From contig JAVWHX010000070.1 in NCBI GenBank assembly GCA_036639875.1, positions 1 to 10,756 on the forward strand: a stretch of 10,756 bases of DNA, given 5' to 3'. The position numbers were made by a program, and so were the translations under genes. Below the pieces are notes generated by a model. It saw nothing but the letters and a program-made list of their open reading frames with translations. It searched no databases and had not been told where the DNA came from. This DNA comes from JAVWHX01 sp036639875 (GTDB lineage Bacteria > Bacillota_I > Bacilli_A > Erysipelotrichales > Coprobacillaceae). This document shows positions 5,832 through 10,756 of the stretch, piece after piece; position 1 is the first letter of the stretch; every line of letters begins with the position of its first letter.

Positions 5832-5860
5832 ATTGTACTAAACAATCAATGTGAAATCAA
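5832..5860 (-). promoter_or_regulatory. SigA-type promoter of the lipoprotein gene
   Basis: TTGATT (5860-5855), a 17-bp spacer and TACAAT (5837-5832). The predicted transcript start near 5825 leaves a leader of only about 15 nt, just enough for the ribosome binding site. Confidence 0.7.
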
Positions 5861-5879
5861 ACAAAAACGAACAGAACAC

Positions 5880-5907
5880 AAAAGAGATAGGTTTCCCTAT
5901 CTCCTTT
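5880..5907 (-). terminator. Rho-independent terminator of the glycogen operon
   Basis: AAAGGAGATAGG (5907-5896), loop GAAA, CCTATCTCTTTT (5891-5880). An 8-bp GC-containing core is extended by one G-T and three A-T pairs. It begins three bases after the glgA stop codon. Confidence 0.85.
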
Positions 5908-5909
5908 GC

Positions 5910-7337
5910 CTAATCTAACAATGAATTAAAAACTTTTAAATAGGCGTCAGCACTTTTATCCCAATCAAGTTTAGCATTCATTGCACGATGCACTAATTTT
6001 TGCCACTGCACTTTATCTTTATAAACTCCTAATGCATAATCAATAATAGTCATCATTTCATGTGCATTATAATTTGTAAAACTAAATCCAGTTCCGGTTT
6101 CTTCATATTCATTATATGGTTCAACACTATCTTTTAGTCCACCCGTTTCACGAACGATTGGGATCGTCCCATAACGAAGTGACATCATTTGTGATAAACC
6201 ACATGGTTCAAATAACGAAGGCATTAAGAACATATCACAAGCTGCATAAATACGAGAAGATAAACCTAAATCATATTTTAAATTTAATGAAAGCTTTTGA
6301 TTATGGTAAGCAGCAATTGCTTTTAAAGGCTCTTCAAATTTTTGATCACCTGCACCAAGTATAACAATCTGTAAATCTCTTTTCATTAATTCATCCATAC
6401 GATTAATAATTAAATCTAATCCTTTTTGCCAAGTTAATCTTGTCACTATCCCAATTAGCGGGATATCGGGATTGACTGGCAAACCACACTCTTCTTGTAA
6501 CGCTGTCTTATTCAACACCTTTTTCTTATCAACAGTCTTCACATCAAAATGCTCTACAATTTCAGGATCAGTTGAAGGATTAATTGTATCATAATCAATT
6601 CCATTCAAAATACCATATAAATCATGTCTACGCATTTGAAGAATTCCTTGTAACCCTTCACCAAAACTATCAGTCAAGATTTCTTGAGCATAAGTTGGTG
6701 ACACAGTCGTTATAACATCACTATAATAAATAGCCGCTTTCATCATATTAAAGCATCCATCATTACGACAATTCCCATTGTAGTAAAGATAATTATCCAA
6801 ACCAAAATGATCACTCAATAACTTAGGATCACATTTCCCTTGATAAGCAATATTATGAATTGTAAACACAACTTTAATCCCTTGATAATATTCATAGTAC
6901 TCATATCTTTCTTTGTATAGAGTCGCAATCATCGCAGTTTGCCAATCATGCAAATGAAGAATATCAGGTTTAATATCAACATGTGACATCAATTCCAAAA
7001 CTGCAAAATCAAAGTATGAAAATCTTTCATTATCATCATCATATCCATAAAGGCCAGGTCTTCTAAAATACTGTTCATTATCTATAAAATAATAAGTAAC
7101 GCCATCACGTTCAGCTTTAAATACACCACAATAACATTTTCTCCAACCAACCCAAATATCATAACTCATAACATATTCAAGTTCATCAGCAAACTTCATA
7201 TCTTGATACTTTGGTAAAACAACAATACATTCATGTCCTTTTTGAACCAAAGCCTTTGGCAAAGAACCAAGAACATCAGCCAAACCACCAGACTTTATAT
7301 AAGGATTTGCTTCACTTGTCGCAAAAACAATTCTCAT
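5910..7337 (-). CDS. glgA: Glycogen synthase (ADP-glucose type, GT5)
   Basis: Transfers glucose from ADP-glucose to the non-reducing end of an alpha-1,4-glucan chain. The 475 residues are typical of bacterial GlgA. The N-terminal Rossmann domain carries the ADP-glucose binding K-x-G-G-L motif (K15 to L19, in PYIKSGGLADVLGSLPKAL) and HNIAYQG (161-167). The GT-B C-terminal domain has GILNGID (242-248), VTRLTWQKG (298-306, R300 and K305) and FEPCGLSQMMSLRYGTIPIV (376-395), where E377 is the conserved donor-site glutamate; TGGLKDSV follows. Its ATG overlaps the glgD stop by one base (TAATG) and has AAGGAGAT upstream, so it is coupled to glgD. Last gene of glgC-glgD-glgA; no glgB or glgP lies in this window. 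Confidence 0.97.
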   Translation of the reverse strand: MRIVFATSEANPYIKSGGLADVLGSLPKALVQKGHECIVVLPKYQDMKFADELEYVMSYDIWVGWRKCYCGVFKAERDGVTYYFIDNEQYFRRPGLYGYDDDNERFSYFDFAVLELMSHVDIKPDILHLHDWQTAMIATLYKERYEYYEYYQGIKVVFTIHNIAYQGKCDPKLLSDHFGLDNYLYYNGNCRNDGCFNMMKAAIYYSDVITTVSPTYAQEILTDSFGEGLQGILQMRRHDLYGILNGIDYDTINPSTDPEIVEHFDVKTVDKKKVLNKTALQEECGLPVNPDIPLIGIVTRLTWQKGLDLIINRMDELMKRDLQIVILGAGDQKFEEPLKAIAAYHNQKLSLNLKYDLGLSSRIYAACDMFLMPSLFEPCGLSQMMSLRYGTIPIVRETGGLKDSVEPYNEYEETGTGFSFTNYNAHEMMTIIDYALGVYKDKVQWQKLVHRAMNAKLDWDKSADAYLKVFNSLLD

Positions 7338-8443
7338 TAGACAACATCTCCTTCTTTTACATACAATGGTCCACCATCACTTACCAATTCTTTTTTCTTT
7401 TCAATACGAGCATCTTTATCAATAATTACATTTTCAAGATGTGCACCAGGACAAACATAAGACCCATTCAAAATAATACAATTCTTAACAACGGCCCCTT
7501 TACCAATCACAACATTACGTGAAAGAATACTTCCCTCAACATCACCATCAACAATAACACCATTTGCAACAAACGATTTCTTCACTTGTGCATTCTTCAA
7601 ATACTTTGAAGGTGGTGTATCATTTGTATTTGTAAAAATAGGCCATGTACTCTTAAATACTTGTGTCGAAACATCCATATCCAAGAATTCCATACTTGTC
7701 TTATAGTATGAAGAATATGAATTAATGCATCTCGCAAAACCTTTATATTCATATGCATTAATCTTTCTTTCATCACACAAATAAGCAAGAATATCTTTCA
7801 AATCAAAGAACGAACTAATCTTTTTAGCATAATCTAATAAAATCAATAATACTTTTTTATTAATAACATATGTTTCTAAAGAAATACTTCTTTCTTTACG
7901 ATTTCCTTTATTCTTTTTAATCTCAACAACTTGTTTACCTTGTAATCTTAAATAATCAGAACCCACAAAAGATTCATTAGCATTATTAATTCTTTGATAA
8001 ACCATTGTAATCTCAGCACCAGCTTTAATATGTGCATCAACAACTTCTGAATAATTCATAGTTGTAATAATATGTGCAGGCGCAATCACCACATAATCAG
8101 ACTTTGTTTTTTCTAAGAACGCAATATTCTCACATAAGTTATTAATATCATGATTATACAATTGATTATTTGCATAATTTTCATTATAAAGTAATGAAAC
8201 TCCTCCAGACTTAGAATTAAAATTCCATGAATTCCCATTCCCTAAATGTTTAAATAAAGATCTTGGTTTTTCTTTAATCAAAACCCCTACAGAATCAACA
8301 TTTGAATTAGACATATTAGATAAAACAAAATCAATAATTCCATAACGTCCTAAGAAACTTACTGAAGCGACTGGACGTCTTTCAGTTAAACCTTTATAAG
8401 AAACATCAGAATGTAAATTAACCAATCCAACTACTTTTGCCAT
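7337..8443 (-). CDS. glgD: Glucose-1-phosphate adenylyltransferase regulatory subunit GlgD
   Basis: GlgD is a paralogue of GlgC in Bacillota that lacks activity alone but forms a more active hetero-oligomer with GlgC. The 368 residues show the nucleotidyltransferase fold (GRYGIIDFVLSNMSNSNVDSV, 32-52) and a C-terminal left-handed beta-helix of hexapeptide repeats from about 285 (SFVANGVIVDGDVEGS, then VVIGKGAVVKNCIILNG). The catalytic features are gone: the G-rich loop AGGRGTRL of GlgC is replaced by NLHSDVSYKG, and the metal-binding SGDHIYKMDY is replaced by APAHIITTMNY, so the key aspartate is A123. That is the pattern expected of GlgD. The ATG has AGGAGG with an 8-nt spacer; the glgC TAG stop overlaps the start of that site. 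Confidence 0.95.
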   Translation of the reverse strand: MAKVVGLVNLHSDVSYKGLTERRPVASVSFLGRYGIIDFVLSNMSNSNVDSVGVLIKEKPRSLFKHLGNGNSWNFNSKSGGVSLLYNENYANNQLYNHDINNLCENIAFLEKTKSDYVVIAPAHIITTMNYSEVVDAHIKAGAEITMVYQRINNANESFVGSDYLRLQGKQVVEIKKNKGNRKERSISLETYVINKKVLLILLDYAKKISSFFDLKDILAYLCDERKINAYEYKGFARCINSYSSYYKTSMEFLDMDVSTQVFKSTWPIFTNTNDTPPSKYLKNAQVKKSFVANGVIVDGDVEGSILSRNVVIGKGAVVKNCIILNGSYVCPGAHLENVIIDKDARIEKKKELVSDGGPLYVKEGDVV

Positions 8444-8455
8444 TGTTATAACCTC

Positions 8456-9583
8456 CTATTTCGCGTTGTCACTAACAAGTTCGACTTCTTTAGCTTCCTT
8501 GTTGACAACTTTCTTAGCTTTAATCACAACACCTTCATCAATAATAGACTTGTACACTTCGGCTCCTTCTTCAATTAATACCCCAGGCATTAATACTGAA
8601 TCCACAACCTTTGCTCCTTCACCAACATAAACATTATTAAACAGTACAGAGCTTTCAACATCTCCATTGACAATACATCCTTGTGTTACAAGTGAATTTT
8701 TAATTGATGCTTCTTCACCGATTATTTGAGGTTTACTCAATGTATCTTCTGTATAAATTTTCCAATCTTTCTTAATATTATAAAGATCTAATTCTTTATC
8801 ATCTAATAAATCCATATTCGCTTGCCATAAACTTTCAACAGTCCCAACATCTTTCCAATATCCATCAAACTCATAAGCATATAATTTTTTCTTATCATTT
8901 AACATTGTCGGAATAATATTCATACCAAAATCATGTTTACTATCTTCATCCTTAGCATCTTCTGTTAAATATTTTCTTAATTCTTTATAAGTGAAAATAT
9001 AAATACCCATAGATGCTAATGTTGATTTAGGCTTTTCTGGTTTTTCATCAAATTCATAAATTGTTCCATCTTTATTTGTATTCATAATTCCAAAACGACT
9101 TGCCTCTTTTAAAGAAACATTAAGAACCGCAACAGTTAAATCTGCTCCTTTTGCCTTATGTGCTTCTAACATATCATCATAATCCATCTTATAAATATGA
9201 TCCCCAGATAAAATCAAAACATATTCAGGTTCATATTGATCTAAGAAACTAATATTTTGATAAATTGCATCAGCAGTTCCTTCATACCAAGTAGCTCCTA
9301 CTTCGCCTCTTTCTCTAGCTGGCAAAATAGCCGCAAGAGAACTATTCCCATCTAATCCCCATTTTGACCCAGCACCTACATAAGTCCCAAGTAAAACAGA
9401 TTCATATTGTGTTAAAACTCCAACAATATCAATACCAGAGTTGGCACAATTACTTAATGGAAAATCAATAATTCTGTATTTTCCTCCAAAATAAACTGCA
9501 GGTTTTGCCACCTTAGCTGTTAAAGCTTCTAAACGTGTACCTCGACCACCTGCCAAGATCATTGCAACAATTTCTTTACCCAT
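8456..9583 (-). CDS. glgC: Glucose-1-phosphate adenylyltransferase catalytic subunit
   Basis: Makes ADP-glucose and pyrophosphate from glucose-1-phosphate and ATP, the committed step of bacterial glycogen synthesis. The 375 residues contain the complete catalytic set: the pyrophosphorylase loop AGGRGTRL (11-18), KPAVYFGGKYRIIDFPLSN (27-45), WYEGTADAIYQN (99-110), SGDHIYKMDY (126-135, with metal-binding D128) and FDEKPEKP (178-185). A C-terminal left-handed beta-helix begins at about 290 (IIGEEASIKNSLVTQGCIVN, then VYVGEGAKVVDSVLMPG). The length is that of the shorter Bacillota enzymes rather than the E. coli one (about 430). ATG with AGGAGG upstream. First gene of the operon; a leader with a cre-like site lies before it. 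Confidence 0.97.
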   Translation of the reverse strand: MGKEIVAMILAGGRGTRLEALTAKVAKPAVYFGGKYRIIDFPLSNCANSGIDIVGVLTQYESVLLGTYVGAGSKWGLDGNSSLAAILPARERGEVGATWYEGTADAIYQNISFLDQYEPEYVLILSGDHIYKMDYDDMLEAHKAKGADLTVAVLNVSLKEASRFGIMNTNKDGTIYEFDEKPEKPKSTLASMGIYIFTYKELRKYLTEDAKDEDSKHDFGMNIIPTMLNDKKKLYAYEFDGYWKDVGTVESLWQANMDLLDDKELDLYNIKKDWKIYTEDTLSKPQIIGEEASIKNSLVTQGCIVNGDVESSVLFNNVYVGEGAKVVDSVLMPGVLIEEGAEVYKSIIDEGVVIKAKKVVNKEAKEVELVSDNAK

Positions 9584-9608
9584 AATTTTTCCTCCTAAAC
9601 TGTGAATG

Positions 9609-9622
9609 TGAAAGTGCTTACC
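9609..9622 (-). promoter_or_regulatory. Candidate cre (CcpA) operator in the glgC leader
   Basis: GGTAAGCACTTTCA matches 12 of 14 positions of the cre consensus TGWAANCGNTNWCA (mismatches at the first base and at the central G). It sits just downstream of the candidate promoter, before the ribosome binding site, where CcpA binding usually represses. Function is inferred from the motif only. Confidence 0.5.
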
Positions 9623-9626
9623 TATG

Positions 9627-9653
9627 TTTATATTTTATCACATCCAATGTTAA
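9627..9653 (-). promoter_or_regulatory. Candidate promoter of glgC-glgD-glgA
   Basis: Two overlapping readings are possible: TTAACA (9653-9648) with TATAAA (9632-9627) at a short 15-bp spacer, or an extended -10 TGA-TAAAAT (9640-9632) without a good -35. Either would start transcription just before the cre-like site. The promoter region is likely, the exact hexamers less so. Confidence 0.5.
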
Positions 9654-9866
9654 AAAAATACCATTTCATGTCATTTTCAAAATAAAAAAAATTAATTTTT
9701 TTATAAATATTTTGGCAAACTCTAATTCCAATGAATATAACAGTGTTTTTATCATTTTTATTCTCTAAAGTTCATTTTAAAAGTTTTAACAAACATTCTT
9801 TTCATCAGTTTTTTCCTTATCATTCTCCAATATAATAAATATTTTTTAGAAATAATTTTGATTTTA

Positions 9867-9895
9867 GTCAATTCCGCAAAAGTCTCGCATATAGT
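9867..9895 (+). promoter_or_regulatory. Candidate sporulation (SigE-like) promoter of cwlJ-gerQ
   Basis: GTCAATT (9867-9873), a 14-bp spacer and CATATAGT (9888-9895) resemble the SigE consensus (about GHATATT, 14 bp, CATACAHT). Mother-cell SigE drives cwlJ and gerQ in B. subtilis. No good SigA promoter fits here. The predicted start is almost at the ribosome binding site, which weakens the case. Confidence 0.35.
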
Positions 9896-9900
9896 AAAAA

Positions 9901-9908
9901 GAGGTGAT
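9901..9908 (+). promoter_or_regulatory. Ribosome binding site of cwlJ (decides the start)
   Basis: GAGGTGAT is strongly complementary to the 16S rRNA 3' end. It overlaps in-frame GTG (9904) and ATG (9907) codons, so these are probably part of the site and translation starts at the TTG at 9913. Confidence 0.65.
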
Positions 9909-9912
9909 GAAC

Positions 9913-10335
9913 TTGTCCCCAAGAATCCAATATAGTGATAACGATATTGATTTACTTGCAAGAATTATGAAAGCTGAAGCATTAGGAGAAGGCGAAGAAG
10001 GAATGTTAATGGTTGGGAATGTTATTGTGAATAGAGTTGTTGCTAACTGTGACGTCTTTAAAAACACACGTAATATTTCTGAAGTGGTTTATCAGAAGAA
10101 TGCCTTCGCAGGAGTAGGAGAACCACTATTCAACCAGCCTGTTAACGCTAAAGAAAGAGAACTTGCATTAAGAAATATTGATGGTTATCGAATTGAACCA
10201 GCAACCAATGCTTTATGGTTTAAAAATCCTGGTTCTAAAACATCTTGTCCTGATAAGTTTTATGGAGAACTGACAGGACGATTTAAAAATCATTGCTTTT
10301 ATGCCCCTGGGGCAAAATTAAAATGTGACTTATAG
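9913..10335 (+). CDS. cwlJ: Spore cortex-lytic hydrolase CwlJ
   Basis: CwlJ is a SleB-type (Hydrolase_2) cortex hydrolase that sits in the spore coat and degrades cortex peptidoglycan during germination. The 140-residue protein (B. subtilis CwlJ is about 142) is a bare catalytic domain without signal peptide or SleB-type peptidoglycan-binding domain, which separates it from SleB. Key stretches are DLLARIMKAEALGEGEEGML (13-32, with the conserved AEA-x-GE glutamate E22), VGNVIVNRVVANC (34-46), YQKNAFAGVG (60-69), LWFKNPG (101-107) and GRFKNHCFYAP (122-132); the last is typical of CwlJ. The start is taken as TTG at 9913; GTG 9904 or ATG 9907 would add three or two residues. The TAG stop overlaps the gerQ ribosome binding site. 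The cwlJ-gerQ pairing is known in the Bacillus cereus group and supports the call. Confidence 0.92.
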   Translation: MSPRIQYSDNDIDLLARIMKAEALGEGEEGMLMVGNVIVNRVVANCDVFKNTRNISEVVYQKNAFAGVGEPLFNQPVNAKERELALRNIDGYRIEPATNALWFKNPGSKTSCPDKFYGELTGRFKNHCFYAPGAKLKCDL

Positions 10336-10343
10336 GAGGGTCT

Positions 10344-10652
10344 ATGGATACAAACAATCTATCTATTTTGCAAGGAGATTTAGCAAACTCATCAGGTTTG
10401 CCTGCGCCTATTGTAGAACAAACTTATCTTGAAAATGTTTTAAGACAAAACATTGGAAAACTTGGTACATTCTACTTCACTTATACTGGCAGCAATGATT
10501 GGCGCGATCGTGCATATAAAGGCATTATTGAAGCAGTCGGAAGAGATCATTTTATTATACGTGATCCTAAAAATCAAAAGTACTATTTATTTCAATTTGT
10601 ATATTTTGATTGGGCAGAATTTGATGAACGTATTGTCCAAAACACAAAATAG
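10344..10652 (+). CDS. gerQ: Spore coat protein GerQ
   Basis: GerQ is an inner coat protein needed to localise CwlJ in the spore; in B. subtilis it is also crosslinked by the transglutaminase Tgl. The 102 residues contain the conserved GerQ core: PAPIVEQTYLENVLRQNIGK (20-39), TFYFTYTGSNDWRDRAYKGI (42-61), EAVGRDHFIIRDP (63-75), then YYLFQFVYFDWAEFDE (80-95). B. subtilis GerQ is about 181 residues, with a long Gln-rich N-terminal region that is absent here, leaving about 20 residues before the core. ATG at 10344 has AGGAGGG with a short spacer, 8 bases after the cwlJ stop. The stop codon lies inside the terminator stem. Confidence 0.92.
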   Translation: MDTNNLSILQGDLANSSGLPAPIVEQTYLENVLRQNIGKLGTFYFTYTGSNDWRDRAYKGIIEAVGRDHFIIRDPKNQKYYLFQFVYFDWAEFDERIVQNTK

Positions 10653-10682
10653 ATTATTGCGTTATGCAATAATCTATTTTTT
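10646..10682 (+). terminator. Rho-independent terminator after gerQ (possibly bidirectional)
   Basis: AAAATAGATTATTGC (10646-10660), loop GTTAT, GCAATAATCTATTTT (10666-10680), then TT. Arms are perfect over 15 bp and include the gerQ TAG stop. The A-rich left flank means it could also stop transcripts coming from the right on the minus strand. Confidence 0.88.
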
Positions 10683-10704
10683 ATTCAAATCTCAACCGCA
10701 CCAT

Positions 10705-10756
10705 TTATCTTTTTTTTAATTCTATATCAATTGGTGTTTCATAGTCAAACATTTTC
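10705..10756 (-). CDS. Possible 3' end of a minus-strand gene (runs off right edge)
   Basis: An open minus-strand frame enters the window and ends at TAA (10707-10705), encoding ...KMFDYETPIDIELKKR. Residue use is protein-like, and the convergent position behind a bidirectional terminator fits a real gene end. Only 16 whole codons are visible, too few to name a family; it could be chance. Confidence 0.4.
   Translation of the reverse strand, partial: KMFDYETPIDIELKKR

Larger units (their letters stand above)
9584..9903. other. AT-rich divergent intergenic region between glgC and cwlJ
   Basis: About 320 bases with no credible gene. From the glgC side it holds the glgC ribosome binding site, the cre-like site at 9609-9622 and a candidate promoter at 9627-9653. 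In the middle is a very AT-rich block with an 18-base palindrome of A7-TTAA-T7 form (9685-9702), possibly intrinsically bent or an UP-like element. Towards cwlJ lies a candidate sporulation promoter. The stretch 9703-9866 shows nothing I can name. Confidence 0.6.

Noticed and set aside
5810..5845. Longer lipoprotein start giving 12 extra residues (MFSTMDMARRNS)
   Set aside because: It begins upstream of the promoter -10 (5837-5832), has no ribosome binding site, and would bury the signal peptide.
7211..7522. Plus-strand open frame of about 100 codons across the glgA-glgD junction
   Set aside because: Antisense to two well-conserved genes, low-complexity sequence, and no ribosome binding site; a shadow frame.
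9685..9702. A7-TTAA-T7 palindrome as a terminator
   Set aside because: The stem has no GC pairs and lies between two divergent genes where no terminator is needed; more likely just an AT-rich upstream element.
9758..10067. Minus-strand open frames antisense to cwlJ
   Set aside because: They overlap a clearly conserved gene, lack ribosome binding sites and show no recognisable protein pattern.
10453..10719. Second plus-strand frame inside and beyond gerQ
   Set aside because: It is an out-of-frame shadow of gerQ that runs through the terminator.
1..10756. CRISPR array, insertion sequence, phage, toxin-antitoxin or defence genes, tRNA or rRNA
   Set aside because: Looked for repeat-spacer arrays, transposase-like proteins, terminal inverted repeats and RNA gene signatures; none seen. 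Nearly all the sequence is explained by conserved housekeeping, glycogen and spore genes.

Overview
The window looks like a chromosomal segment of a low-GC, spore-forming Bacillota. The best guess is a gut Erysipelotrichia/Coprobacillaceae-type bacterium (Coprobacillus/Thomasclavelia relatives). This rests on the AT-rich composition, near-perfect AGGAGG ribosome binding sites, the Bacillus-like gene order around sigH-secE-nusG-rplK, a Mollicutes-like shortened L11, and the spore genes cwlJ and gerQ. The genus assignment is inference.

Minus strand, read right to left. (1) 9627-5880 is a glycogen operon, glgC-glgD-glgA. It has its own promoter, a candidate CcpA (cre-like) operator in the leader and a strong terminator after glgA. 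(2) 5860-5294 is a single lipoprotein gene with its own good promoter. (3) 5288-1525 is a housekeeping cluster: a promoter and long leader that looks like a divergent cysteine T-box, then cysS-mrnC-rlmB-(sigH-like sigma factor)-rpmG-secE-nusG, closed by a terminator that overlaps the nusG stop codon. The order matches Bacillus subtilis cysS-mrnC-rlmB-yacP-sigH-rpmGB-secE-nusG, except that yacP is absent. (4) 906-1 is the rplK-rplA ribosomal protein operon with its own promoter and a leader carrying a recognisable L1-binding (autoregulatory) hairpin; rplA runs off the left edge.

Plus strand. 9913-10680 is cwlJ-gerQ, a two-gene spore germination unit (cortex hydrolase plus the coat protein CwlJ depends on), ending in a 15-bp-arm terminator that includes the gerQ stop codon. 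It diverges from the glycogen operon across a roughly 320-base AT-rich intergenic region. At the right edge a short minus-strand reading frame end may be the 3' end of another gene.

Most genes are ordinary and well recognised. No mobile element, CRISPR array, phage or defence module, rRNA or tRNA is visible, and I did not find an undescribed multi-gene system. The most interesting item is the cysS leader. It has a UGC specifier candidate and an antiterminator-like hairpin whose 7-nt bulge begins UGGA (complementary to the UCCA end expected of tRNA-Cys), but it lacks the classical T-box consensus, and the hairpin sits inside the terminator itself.
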